Origin: Leucobacter zeae
GTDB lineage: Bacteria; Actinomycetota; Actinomycetes; Actinomycetales; Microbacteriaceae
NCBI RefSeq assembly: GCF_016758175.1
Contig: NZ_QYAB01000002.1
Span: forward strand, 356,799-420,798
DNA: 64,000 nt
Reading direction: 5' to 3'
The notes under the pieces are model-generated. The model was not told where the DNA came from. It was given only the letters and a program-made list of their open reading frames with translations, and did not search any database. A program made the translations under genes and the position numbers. Shown here in pieces: positions 34,268 through 41,507 of this stretch; position 1 is the stretch's first letter, and each line of letters opens with the position of its first letter.

Positions 34268-34299
34268 GTCGCGGTGGCGAGTCCGGGTAGTCTCGGCCC

Positions 34300-34545
34300 A
34301 TGCAGAACCCAGCCGAACCAGGACCGATCGACGACGCTGCTGCCGGGTCGGTGCTGCGGCAGTCGTTCGAGGCTATCGATCAGGGCCATCCGCTCCGGTT
34401 GCCCTGGCGATTCAACCAGCACTACATCGGACCCCGGCTGGACCGCCTCGATGCGAAGACCGCCTACCTCGTCAACTACATCGCCTACCTCGAGCAGCGT
34501 ATCGAGCGTCTGGAGGCCGGAAACGCCGCGGAGCCCTCGCGCTAG
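34300..34545 (+). CDS. Small hypothetical protein with C-terminal coiled coil
   Basis: An 81-residue product, 32 bases after poxB. After a Pro/Ala-rich start, LPWRFNQHYIGPRLDRLDAK leads into a helix (TAYLVNYIAYLEQRIERLEAG) with leucine/tyrosine heptads, likely a coiled coil. No family recognised. Codon use fits the neighbours. It may share the poxB transcript. Confidence 0.72.
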   Translation: MQNPAEPGPIDDAAAGSVLRQSFEAIDQGHPLRLPWRFNQHYIGPRLDRLDAKTAYLVNYIAYLEQRIERLEAGNAAEPSR

Positions 34546-34615
34546 CCCGATCCGGAATACGCCCCGGCCGATGCGCGTTGCCGAACAGTATCGCCGACAT
34601 CGAAGGAGCGCCACC

Positions 34616-35551
34616 ATGCGAGCTGCCGTCTACGACCAGTACACCCAGAACCCCGATGACCTCGAGGTTCGCGAGGTCGCCGAGCCGAAGGTGATGGCGG
34701 GGTCGGTGCTCATCGAGGTCAAGGCAGCAGCCGTGAACCCCGTCGACTGGAAGCTCATGGCGGGCTACCTCGACGGCATGATCGACGCGCAGTTCCCCGT
34801 GATCCCGGGCTGGGACGTCGCCGGAGTCGTCGTCGGCCTCGGCTTCGACACCCCGGAGTTCGAGATCGGTGACGAGGTGCTCGCCTACGCCCGCAAGGAC
34901 GTCGCCCAGCACGGCACCTTCGCCGAACGGGTCGCCGTGCCCGCGCACGCGGTCGCGAAGAAGCCCGCATCGCTCACCTGGGAGCAGGCGGCAGGCCTCC
35001 CGCTCGCAGGCGGCACCGCGCTGCGCACGCTCGACGCGCTGGGCGACCTGTCGGGCCGCACGCTGCTCATCCATGCCGCCGCGGGCGGTGTGGGCGGCTT
35101 CGCCGTGCAGATCGCGAAGGATCGCGGCGCCCGCGTCATCGGCACCGCCTCCGAGCGCAACCACGACTTCCTCCGCGAACTCGGCGCCGAGCCGATCACA
35201 TACGGCGAGGGCCTCGCGGATCGCGTCCTCAAACTCGCGGGCGGCCCCGTCGACGCCGTCGCCGACTTCGTGGGCGGCCAGCTCGAGACCACGCTCGCGG
35301 TGCTGCGGGAGGGTGGCGCGCACGCGTCCATCGCCGATCACGCCGTCGCGGATCCCGAACTGGGGGAGCGGCGCGGACGCTACGTCTGGGTGCGCCCCGA
35401 TGGCGCCGAGACGGCACGGCTCGCGGATCTCGCCGACCGCGGGGGGCTGACGGTCGAGGTCGCCGAGACGTACCCGCTGGATCGCGTCGCCGACGCCTTC
35501 CGCGCGAGCATGACCGGGCGCACGCGCGGCAAGCTCATCATCGTTCCGTAG
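34616..35551 (+). CDS. NADP-dependent zinc-free MDR oxidoreductase (quinone reductase-like)
   Basis: A 311-residue medium-chain reductase. The GroES-like domain (MRAAVYDQYTQ, VKAAAVNPVDWKLMAGYL, FPVIPGWDVAGVV) is followed by a Rossmann domain with AAAGGVGGFAVQIAK near 148-162. The zinc ligands of alcohol dehydrogenases are absent, placing it with quinone oxidoreductases. Substrate unknown. AAGGAG precedes the ATG at 34616. A large palindrome follows the stop by 11 bases. Confidence 0.92.
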   Translation: MRAAVYDQYTQNPDDLEVREVAEPKVMAGSVLIEVKAAAVNPVDWKLMAGYLDGMIDAQFPVIPGWDVAGVVVGLGFDTPEFEIGDEVLAYARKDVAQHGTFAERVAVPAHAVAKKPASLTWEQAAGLPLAGGTALRTLDALGDLSGRTLLIHAAAGGVGGFAVQIAKDRGARVIGTASERNHDFLRELGAEPITYGEGLADRVLKLAGGPVDAVADFVGGQLETTLAVLREGGAHASIADHAVADPELGERRGRYVWVRPDGAETARLADLADRGGLTVEVAETYPLDRVADAFRASMTGRTRGKLIIVP

Positions 35552-35562
35552 GGCGGCGGCTC

Positions 35563-35647
35563 CCGTCATTCTGCGCGACGGAGGGGTCGCAGAATCCATG
35601 CCGTGAGTGTGGATCCTGCGACTCGCTCCGCTCGCGCAGAATGACGG
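35563..35647. repeat. Large palindromic repeat between convergent genes
   Basis: Outer arms CCGTCATTCTGCGCGA (35563-35578) and its exact complement (35632-35647) enclose further complementary blocks (CGGAG/CTCCG and GTCGCAGAATCCA/TGGATCCTGCGAC with one bulge). The whole 85 bp can fold into one hairpin. It lies between two convergent genes and may act as a bidirectional terminator. Sequences of this TCATTCTGCG type recur in other high-GC genomes, so it may be a mobile-type repeat. Confidence 0.85.
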
Positions 35648-35693
35648 AGCGGGATCCCGCAGGCCGCAGGAGCGGGCCCAGCGGCGGAACTCG

Positions 35694-36143
35694 CTAGCGT
35701 TCGCGGACCGGGTGCTGGCTCAGGATCGAGATGCGGTTGAACATGTTGATCGCGGCGGTGACCCACTCGGCTGCGACGAACGCCTCATCGCCGAGCACGT
35801 GCCGCGCGCCCGCGAGATCGGCCTGCGCGTCCTCGGTCAGCGGCAGCAGGGTCGCGGCCTCGGCGACCGCGAGCGCCGCGCGTTCGCGCTCGGTGAAGAG
35901 CGTCGTCTCGCGCCAGGCCGGCAGCACGTCGAGCTGTTGCTGGGGCACACCTGCGGCTCGGGCCTCCTCCGAGTGCAGATTCAGGCAGTACGCGCACCCG
36001 TTGATCTGCGACGCGCGCACCTTGATGAGCTCCGACTCCGCGGGCGAGAGCCCGTGATCCCGCGCGGCCTGGGCGATCGCGAGCGAGGTGGCGCCGACGG
36101 CCTTCCACGCCTCCGGGATGACCTTGTCGAGATACGGACGCAT
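35694..36143 (-). CDS. AhpD-like carboxymuconolactone decarboxylase family protein
   Basis: A 149-residue alkylhydroperoxidase-like protein. The active motif C50-A-Y-C53-L-N-L-H57 is intact, and ELIKVRASQINGCAYCLNLH is the family signature. FTERERAALAVAEAATLLPL is the second conserved helix. Likely a thiol-dependent peroxide-reducing protein. The start at 36143 is preferred to a distant upstream Met. Convergent with the MDR oxidoreductase. Confidence 0.92.
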   Translation of the reverse strand: MRPYLDKVIPEAWKAVGATSLAIAQAARDHGLSPAESELIKVRASQINGCAYCLNLHSEEARAAGVPQQQLDVLPAWRETTLFTERERAALAVAEAATLLPLTEDAQADLAGARHVLGDEAFVAAEWVTAAINMFNRISILSQHPVRER

Positions 36144-36288
36144 GGGGCTCCTTCTGGCGGCGGCGGACGACACCAGTATCGCGCATTGGCGCCGTCGGGC
36201 GGGGCTGGGGGACTCGGACCGGCGGCGGAATAGCGCCACCGGTCCGAGCGTTGGTGAGCCATGTCGGATGAACAGAGGGAGCGCGCGA

Positions 36289-37494
36289 GTGTCGGTCGGA
36301 GAGCAGGGGTCGGGCGGCACGAGAGCGGATGACTGCAGAACGACCGCGGCGACTGAACGGACGCGGCGCGCGACCGTCGTCGTGATCGGGGCCGGGCAGG
36401 CCGGGCTCTCCGCGGGCTACCACCTGCAGCGGCACGGCTACGCGAGCGCGCTCGACGGCGCACCCGGCGAGGATGGAAGCCGCGCGGATCCCGAGTCGCC
36501 GCGATCCTTCATGATCCTCGACGCCGCTTCGGCGCCGGGCGGAGCCTGGCAGCACCGGTGGGAATCGCTCACCATGGCGACCGTCAACCACATCTTCGAC
36601 CTGCCGGGCATGCGGCAGACGCCGGTCGACCCGTCGACGCCCAGCCGTGACGCCGTGCCAGCGTACTTCTCGGCCTACGAGGCGGAGCGCGGCCTGCCGA
36701 TCCTGCGCCCGGTCGCCGTGAGCGCCGTACGCGAGGCGGATCCGGGCTTCCCCGGAGGCGAGCTGCGCGTCGAGACCGACGCCGGGGTCTGGATCGCGAG
36801 CGCCGTCATCAACGCGACCGGCACCTGGACGAACCCCCTGCTGCCCGAGGTGCCGGGCTCCGAGCGATTCCTCGGCCGCCAGCTGCACACGCGGGACTAC
36901 GTCTCGCTCGACGAGTTCGCGGGCGGGCGGGTCGCGATCGTCGGTGGCGGGATCAGCGCGGTCCAGCTGCTCGAGGAGATCTCTCGCGTCGCGACGGTCG
37001 CCTGGTATACGCGGCGACCGCCCGTATTCCTGGAGGGCGGCTTCACCCCCGAGGTCGAGGGGCGCGAGACGATCGCGCGGGTCACCGCGGACACCGAAGC
37101 CGGCAACCCCGCGCGCAGCGTCGTCTCGTACACGGGCCTCGGCTGGACGCCCTACGCGATCGCGGCGCGGAATCGCGGAGCGCTCGTGCGCAGACCCATG
37201 TTCACGGCGATCGAGCCGCGCGGGGTGCGCGAGGCCGACGGATCGTTCACCTCGGTCGACACGATCCTGTGGGCTACGGGGTTCCGGCCGGCGATCGCGC
37301 ATCTCGACCCGCTGCGCCTGCACAACGACCGCGGCGGGATCGAGATGCGCGGCACGCAGGTCGCATCGGATCGGCGCATCCATCTCATCGGATACGGACC
37401 CTCGCAGTCCACGGTCGGCGCGAACCGGGCCGGGCGCGACGCCGTGACGGCGCTGGATACCTGGGTGCGCGACACGGAGCCGGCGCTGCGCTGA
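36289..37494 (+). CDS. Flavoprotein monooxygenase-like NAD(P)/FAD oxidoreductase
   Basis: A 401-residue two-dinucleotide-binding-domain flavoprotein. The FAD fingerprint ATVVVIGAGQAGLSAGYHL is near residues 28-46, and the NAD(P) fingerprint VAIVGGGISAVQLLEEI is near 216-232. LWATGFRP (about 324) is the ATG motif of flavin monooxygenases. Short-form sequence resembles the ArsO/CzcO group. A GTG start at 36289, 8 bases after GAGGGA, is favoured; an ATG 7 codons earlier (36268) is possible. A polar insertion (GAPGEDGSRADPESPRS) follows the first domain strand. Substrate not evident. Confidence 0.85.
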   Translation: MSVGEQGSGGTRADDCRTTAATERTRRATVVVIGAGQAGLSAGYHLQRHGYASALDGAPGEDGSRADPESPRSFMILDAASAPGGAWQHRWESLTMATVNHIFDLPGMRQTPVDPSTPSRDAVPAYFSAYEAERGLPILRPVAVSAVREADPGFPGGELRVETDAGVWIASAVINATGTWTNPLLPEVPGSERFLGRQLHTRDYVSLDEFAGGRVAIVGGGISAVQLLEEISRVATVAWYTRRPPVFLEGGFTPEVEGRETIARVTADTEAGNPARSVVSYTGLGWTPYAIAARNRGALVRRPMFTAIEPRGVREADGSFTSVDTILWATGFRPAIAHLDPLRLHNDRGGIEMRGTQVASDRRIHLIGYGPSQSTVGANRAGRDAVTALDTWVRDTEPALR

Positions 37495-37602
37495 CGACGC
37501 GGATGCGGCGCGTCTGGCGGCGCGACGATGCGTGTCGGGCGCTGTGCCGCCCCCGCTGATGCGGGCAACGCGCTCCGGATCGCGGACCGCGCGCCTGAGC
37601 GG

Positions 37603-38196
37603 TCAGCCCTGCAGCCGTTCGCGCTCGCCGTCGAGCGTTCGCTGCATCCGCTGCAGGGCGGGGGAGTCGTCGGTGAGCCCGGCCGCGTCGAGCAGGCGCT
37701 GCCGCGCCGGCAGGTAGCGCTCCTCGCGGAGCTCGCGGGCGCGGGCGGGATCGACCCTGGCGAAGTCCGGATTCGACGTGAGGTTCCAGGTGTTGTCGAC
37801 GAGCTTCACCAGGCGCCCGATCGGATCCGCGCAGGCGCGCGTGATGAGCGCTTCGTACGGCTCGTCCGCCCGGCGGGTGACCGACTCGACCGCGGCGATG
37901 GTGCGCGGATCGACGCCCGCCGAGGCGAGATCGGCGGACGTCGTCGCCGTGTCCTCGAGCGCGTCGTGCAGCCACGCGGCAGCGACGAGCCGGCCGCGCT
38001 CCCGGGGACCGAGGGCGGCGCGGTCCGCGGCGCCGAACTCCATGTGCGCGGCGAGGGCGTCTGCCCCGTGCGCGATCGGTGCGAGGTGCGCGTCGAAGTA
38101 GTCGCGGCCCTGCTTGTCGACCTGGCCGGCGTGGGCCGCCCGCGCGAGGGCTCGCGCACCGTCGACGCTGCGATCGGGTCGGGCTCCGGGTTCCAC
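37603..38196 (-). CDS. HD-domain protein (RelA/SpoT hydrolase-like)
   Basis: A 197-residue HD superfamily protein. ALARAAHAGQVDKQGRDYF near 15 and AAAWLHDALEDTATTSADL near 70 are the metal-binding segments seen in the hydrolase domain of RelA/SpoT and in MESH1-type small alarmone hydrolases. RLVKLVDNTWNL near 128 carries the third metal-site region (K-x-x-D). A (p)ppGpp or nucleotide pyrophosphohydrolase activity is plausible. The upstream DNA on its 5' side contains tandem repeats. Confidence 0.88.
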   Translation of the reverse strand: MEPGARPDRSVDGARALARAAHAGQVDKQGRDYFDAHLAPIAHGADALAAHMEFGAADRAALGPRERGRLVAAAWLHDALEDTATTSADLASAGVDPRTIAAVESVTRRADEPYEALITRACADPIGRLVKLVDNTWNLTSNPDFARVDPARARELREERYLPARQRLLDAAGLTDDSPALQRMQRTLDGERERLQG

Positions 38197-38214
38197 GCTT
38201 CGATCCTCGCACGT

Positions 38215-38280
38215 CGAGACGGAGCACTTCGAGACGGAGCACTTCGGGACGGAGCACTTCGGGACGGAGCACTTCGGGAC
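38215..38280. repeat. 15-bp tandem array
   Basis: Four units of CGAGACGGAGCACTT or CGGGACGGAGCACTT (38215-38274) and a 6-base partial unit. Units 1-2 and 3-4 differ by one base, so the array grew in two steps. It lies 19 bases upstream of the HD-protein start and could affect its promoter. Confidence 0.9.
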
Positions 38281-38313
38281 GTCGAGAGGTCGATGTCCCA
38301 GGGCGCTCCGTGC

Positions 38314-38373
38314 ACACGGAACTCGATTCGGCCCCGATCGACGGGCCGAAGGGGGCCGAATCGAGTTCCGTGT
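38314..38373. repeat. Dispersed palindromic repeat, copy 3
   Basis: Same outer arm as copies at 11.7 and 11.9 kb (ACACGGAACTCGATTCGGCC and its complement) but with a different central part: GATCGACGGGCCGAAG replaces the GTTC-AGGCGCTC-GAAC centre. The conserved arms and variable loop show the arms are what is maintained. Confidence 0.88.
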
Positions 38374-38435
38374 CGCAAGTGCTCAGCGGGAGGTATGCGT
38401 TCGGCCGGACGTATGGCGCCTCGACGCCGGACGAG

Positions 38436-38468
38436 CAGATATCCGGCCGATCCCAGATATCCGGCCGG
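38436..38468. repeat. Direct repeat of 14 bp with 18-bp period
   Basis: CAGATATCCGGCCG occurs at 38436-38449 and again at 38454-38467. Each copy contains the GATATC palindrome. It could be a paired regulator site upstream of the membrane protein at 38594, or a duplication. Confidence 0.6.
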
Positions 38469-38593
38469 CTGCGCGAGTGGCAATCTCGAGTACGAACCGC
38501 CTGATCCTGCGGCCCTGCACGTCGACCCACGCGGCGCGACCCCTCCAGCTCTACTCGCGCAGCGCGACGCACGCGGGCCCCTACGATGGTCGC

Positions 38594-38998
38594 ATGACCG
38601 AACCCGCGTGGACGCCGCGAGCGCTGCCGACCCCCGCGCCGCGCGCCCCGCGCAGGTGGCGCGGATGGGCGCTCCCGATCCTCGGGTGCCTGCCGATCGC
38701 CCTCGGAGCGATGCTGTTGCTGCTGGAGCTGCCGGCCGAGGTGCGCTCGGAGGCCGAGCTCGGGTCGGTCGGGTTCGGGTGGCCGCTCGCATGGATGACG
38801 CAGGATCAGCGCCGGTACGCGCCGCAGCAGTTCCCGATGGCGGCGGAGTACGTCGGGGCGAGAGGGATGGCCGAGCCCCTGACGACGCGCGTCGATTGGG
38901 CGATGTTCGCGGTCGATACCGCGCTGCTCTGGGGCGCCGCCTGCGCGATCATGCTGCTCGCGATGCGGATCCTGCGCCTCGCGCACGCCGCGCGGTGA
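38594..38998 (+). CDS. Hypothetical two-helix membrane protein
   Basis: A 134-residue protein: a Pro/Arg-rich cytosolic start, helix one at about 26-48 (WALPILGCLPIALGAMLLLL), an extracytoplasmic middle segment with FGWPLAWMTQDQRRYAPQQF, and helix two near 108-130. No family recognised. It sits downstream of the repeat-rich region and convergent with the MarR gene. Confidence 0.72.
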   Translation: MTEPAWTPRALPTPAPRAPRRWRGWALPILGCLPIALGAMLLLLELPAEVRSEAELGSVGFGWPLAWMTQDQRRYAPQQFPMAAEYVGARGMAEPLTTRVDWAMFAVDTALLWGAACAIMLLAMRILRLAHAAR

Positions 38999-39070
38999 CG
39001 ATCGCCGGGCACCGAGGCTCACGCCGAGCGGATCCGGGCGGGGATCCGTGCGGCACACGGAGGGAGGCGG

Positions 39071-39589
39071 CTATCCCGCGCGGCGCTGCTCGTCGGCGAG
39101 CGCGTCGAGCGCTTCGGCCACCTGGGCGATGACGGCCGCGGCGATCCCGGCTTCGGACTCGTCGAAGCGGTCGATCTGCTCGACGAGTCGGGCGTGATGC
39201 GATCCGATCGCCCGCTCGACCTGCTCGACGGCAGCGGGTGTGGGCACGATGATGCTCGCGCGCCGATCGGTCGGGTGCTTGACCCGCTCCGCGTACCCGC
39301 GCTTGACGAGGCGGTCGATCACGTTGGTGATGTTCGCGCTCGACGTGCCGAGCATCACGATGAGATCCTTCGCGCTGATGCTCCGCTCATCGCGTTGCGC
39401 CTGCACGAGGTAGCGCAGCGCGCGCAGGTCGAGATTCGAGAGAGTCGAGGAGGCGAGGGAACGGAGCTCTTGAGCGTGCTCAGCTCGTCGGAGGCGCAGG
39501 ATCGCAGCCGCCAGATCCCGGCCGGCCTCGGTGCGCGGCGGGACGGCGTACAGGTGCTCCTGCTCGTGTCGGATGATGTTCTGCGGCAT
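39071..39589 (-). CDS. MarR-family transcriptional regulator
   Basis: A 172-residue winged-helix regulator. The core (about 50-125) has LDLRALRYLVQAQRDERSIS, the recognition helix LGTSSANITNVIDRLVKRGY and the wing ERVKHPTDRRASIIVPT with the D-R-R motif. MarR proteins usually respond to phenolics or oxidants. It lies 18 bases downstream of a small conserved-looking gene on the same strand, and the pair probably forms an operon. Confidence 0.93.
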   Translation of the reverse strand: MPQNIIRHEQEHLYAVPPRTEAGRDLAAAILRLRRAEHAQELRSLASSTLSNLDLRALRYLVQAQRDERSISAKDLIVMLGTSSANITNVIDRLVKRGYAERVKHPTDRRASIIVPTPAAVEQVERAIGSHHARLVEQIDRFDESEAGIAAAVIAQVAEALDALADEQRRAG

Positions 39590-39607
39590 CTTGCTCTCCG
39601 GTGCGGA

Positions 39608-39838
39608 TCATCGGCGGGCCATGCCCGCCGCCCGGGCTTGCGCCTGGGCCAGTGTTGCGTATTCTCCGAGGTGCCGGTGCAGCGGGTCGAACGCCGCATA
39701 GCGATCTCCCCTGGCCTCGATCGTCCCGAGGAACTCGCCGGCATCGTTTCCGGCCCAGAATCCCGGTTCCACCTCGCTCCATGTCGGTGCGCGACCTTCA
39801 GCATCGGCGCGAACCGGGCCTACGTCGATCATCGTCAT
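39608..39838 (-). CDS. Small hypothetical protein upstream of marR
   Basis: A 76-residue product, probably co-transcribed with the MarR gene. WSEVEPGFWAGNDAGEFLGT, then DRYAAFDPLHRHLGEYATLA, suggests a compact beta fold followed by a helix (LAQAQARAAG). Aromatic and glycine spacing looks conserved, but no named family is recognised. ATG at 39838. Confidence 0.75.
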   Translation of the reverse strand: MTMIDVGPVRADAEGRAPTWSEVEPGFWAGNDAGEFLGTIEARGDRYAAFDPLHRHLGEYATLAQAQARAAGMARR

Positions 39839-39864
39839 TCGGATCTCCAGTGTAAAGCTTCTGA

Positions 39865-39893
39865 GACTGCGCCACTCACTGTGTGGCGCAGTC
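39865..39893 (-). promoter_or_regulatory. Hairpin upstream of the small gene/marR pair
   Basis: GACTGCGCCAC (39865-39875) and GTGGCGCAGTC (39883-39893) form a perfect 11-bp stem with a 7-base loop, 27 bases before the start at 39838. It may be an operator dyad for the MarR protein, or a second terminator after dps. Confidence 0.5.
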
Positions 39894-39929
39894 CGGGGGA
39901 CAGAGCGCTGCGGAACCGCGGCGCGGGAA

Positions 39930-39954
39930 GCGGGGGCGCACGATGCGCCCCCGC
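39930..39954 (-). terminator. Terminator of dps
   Basis: GCGGGGGCGCA (39930-39940) and TGCGCCCCCGC (39944-39954) form an 11-bp stem with a 3-base loop, 8 bases after the dps stop. Confidence 0.8.
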
Positions 39955-39961
39955 CGGGCTG

Positions 39962-40516
39962 CTAGCGGCCGCCCGCCGCGTGGCTCGGAGTACGGATCTC
40001 CGCCCCCATGAACCACGCCTGCTGCTCGAGCTTCACGATGTACTCGTGCAGCACATCCGCAGAGGCGGGGTCCGCCTCGTCGACGACGTCGTGCACCTGT
40101 CGCATCGTGCGCACTGCAGTCTCGGTCGCGCGCACCATCTCGCGGATCGCATCGTGCGTGAGGATCTCGCCGCTCGGGAACTCGGGGAGCGAGGTGCGCC
40201 CTGCGACGACGGACGGCCGTGCGTCGGGAGCCGCGTGCAGGGCGCGCATGCGCTCGGCGACCGTGTCGGCGCCTTCGCGAGCGATGTCCACGAGCTCATC
40301 GAGATTGAGATGCAGATCGCGGAAGTTGGGACCGACGATGTTCCAGTGCGCCTGCTTGCCGATGTTGTGCAGGGCGACGAGGTCGACCAGGACGCGCTGC
40401 AGGGCATCGCGCAGGGAACCCGGAGCGATGAATCCGCGCTCGGCCCCCTGGAGTTCGGTCGGGGTCTCGCCGCGCTGCTCGGGCAGGGCGACGGTGGCTG
40501 CGTGCTGGGTGGTCAT
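39962..40516 (-). CDS. dps: Dps family DNA starvation/ferritin-like protein
   Basis: A 184-residue dodecameric mini-ferritin that protects DNA by binding it and by oxidising iron with H2O2. LHNIGKQAHWNIVGPNFRDLHLNLDELVD (here split: the AHWN histidine near 57, the LHLNLDELVD acidic site near 73) gives the inter-subunit ferroxidase ligands. N-terminal tail of about 30 residues is polar and could contact DNA. Neighbouring CsbD- and GlsB-like genes on the same strand mark a stress cluster, each with its own gap. Confidence 0.95.
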   Translation of the reverse strand: MTTQHAATVALPEQRGETPTELQGAERGFIAPGSLRDALQRVLVDLVALHNIGKQAHWNIVGPNFRDLHLNLDELVDIAREGADTVAERMRALHAAPDARPSVVAGRTSLPEFPSGEILTHDAIREMVRATETAVRTMRQVHDVVDEADPASADVLHEYIVKLEQQAWFMGAEIRTPSHAAGGR

Positions 40517-40586
40517 GTCTCTCCGTTCGTGGTCGTTGGGCCGGACGGCGCTTCGGGGCCGGGCATCCCGCCCGGCCCCGAAGGTG

Positions 40587-40850
40587 CTAGTCGCGCTTCC
40601 GGCCGGTCAGCAGGCCGTAGATCAGCAGGACGACGATCGATCCGCCGATCGCGACCAGCCAGGTCTGGATGGAGAAGAACTCCTCGAGCGGGGCGTTGAA
40701 CAGCAGGCTTCCGAGCCAGCCGCCCAGCAGTGCCCCCACGACGCCGAGCAGCAGCGTGGCGATCCAGCCGCCGCCCTGCCGCCCCGGAAGAATCGCCTTC
40801 GCGATCGCACCGGCGATCAGCCCCAGCAGCAGAAATCCCAGAAATCCCAT
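40587..40850 (-). CDS. GlsB/YeaQ/YmgE family membrane protein
   Basis: An 87-residue integral membrane protein of the transglycosylase-associated (Tag) family. It has three hydrophobic segments, GFLGFLLLGLIAGAIAKAIL near the start, PGRQGGGWIATLLLGVVGALLGG with the family glycines, and the C-terminal LVAIGGSIVVLLIYGLL. Associated with acid and general stress. ATG at 40850. Confidence 0.93.
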   Translation of the reverse strand: MGFLGFLLLGLIAGAIAKAILPGRQGGGWIATLLLGVVGALLGGWLGSLLFNAPLEEFFSIQTWLVAIGGSIVVLLIYGLLTGRKRD

Positions 40851-40913
40851 GTTCGTTTCCCCTCGGTGTGCGTCATTCGAACCGTCGGGCACGGCGTGCC
40901 CGACGGGAGTCCA

Positions 40914-41099
40914 CTAGCGGTCGAACGCGTCCTTCGCCGCGTCCTTGACGTCTTCGGCGGACTGCTTGAGGCCGCCCTTCACCTGCTTCGCCTTGCCCTC
41001 GGCGACCTTCGAATCGTCACCCGTGACCTTGCCGACGACTTCCTCGGCCTTGCCCGCGAGCTTGTCCATTCCTGCCGACAGCTTGTCCGATGCGCTCAT
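40914..41099 (-). CDS. CsbD family stress protein
   Basis: A 61-residue hydrophilic helical protein typical of CsbD: MDKLAGKAEEVVGKVTGDDS, then KVAEGKAKQVKGGLKQSAED. Usually sigma-B or general stress controlled. GGGAGGT precedes the ATG. Upstream DNA is AT-rich and contains a tandem repeat, where its promoter should be. Confidence 0.95.
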   Translation of the reverse strand: MSASDKLSAGMDKLAGKAEEVVGKVTGDDSKVAEGKAKQVKGGLKQSAEDVKDAAKDAFDR

Positions 41100-41130
41100 C
41101 GTGACCTCCCATGTCTCAGTAGTCGTGTTG

Positions 41131-41167
41131 CACAGTGATCACGTTTCACAGTGATCGTGTTTCACAC
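41131..41167. repeat. 16-bp tandem repeat upstream of csbD
   Basis: CACAGTGATCACGTTT (41131-41146) is followed by CACAGTGATCGTGTTT (41147-41162) and the partial CACAC. It lies 32 bases before the csbD start, in the expected 5' untranslated region, and is AT-richer than its surroundings. It could be a paired regulator site. Confidence 0.8.
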
Positions 41168-41339
41168 CTCGTGAGTAGTTCACTCGGTGTCATAAAATAT
41201 ATAACACTGTTTGTGGGATCGGCGCAAGGGGTGCGCGCAGGGCCGGGCGCGTCATCCGCGGCCCCGCGCGTGGCACGCGTCCGCCGTGCGTATGCCGTCC
41301 GCATGTCGCATGCCGCACGCGGTTTTCCGCACGCAGAAT

Positions 41340-41401
41340 CACCGATGCACCGTACGGCGATCAGTTCTGGCACGAACTGATCGCCGTACGGTGCATCGGT
41401 G
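41340..41401. repeat. 28-bp perfect palindrome
   Basis: Arms 41340-41367 and 41374-41401 are exact complements with loop TGGCAC; the arm starts CACCGATGCACCGTACGGCG. It is unrelated in sequence to the CGGAACTCG family. It lies 107 bases after the binding-protein stop, where it could terminate the osmoprotectant operon, but its length suggests an intergenic repeat element. Confidence 0.92.
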
Positions 41402-41507
41402 CTTCTGGAGTCGGAGTTCTTGAGCCGGAGCCCTGGGGCCGGAGCCCTTGAGCCGGGATCCCGGGCGAGCCTCTCGGCACACGGGATCGTGCTCGGGGAG
41501 CGGCCGG

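Larger units (their letters stand above)
38197..38593. other. 397-bp gene-free, repeat-rich stretch
   Basis: Between divergent genes. It contains a 15-bp tandem array, a third copy of the dispersed palindrome and a spaced direct repeat CAGATATCCGGCCG (38436 and 38454); each is listed separately. ORFs crossing it are built from the repeats and are not credible. Confidence 0.8.
41100..41507. other. 408-bp gene-free stretch with AT-rich promoter zone and palindrome
   Basis: No coding sequence. The part nearest csbD has a 16-bp tandem repeat and the AT-rich run CATAAAATATATAACAC (41190-41206), probably the csbD promoter on the minus strand. The part nearest the binding-protein gene has a 28-bp perfect palindrome and a short repeated GGAGCCCTTGAGCCGG-type motif (41420-41458). 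Confidence 0.75.

Noticed and set aside
38079-38504. Coding sequence with repeated STSRRSTSG peptides
   Set aside because: The repeats are the translated 15-bp DNA array and the palindrome; there is no start signal and no continuation.
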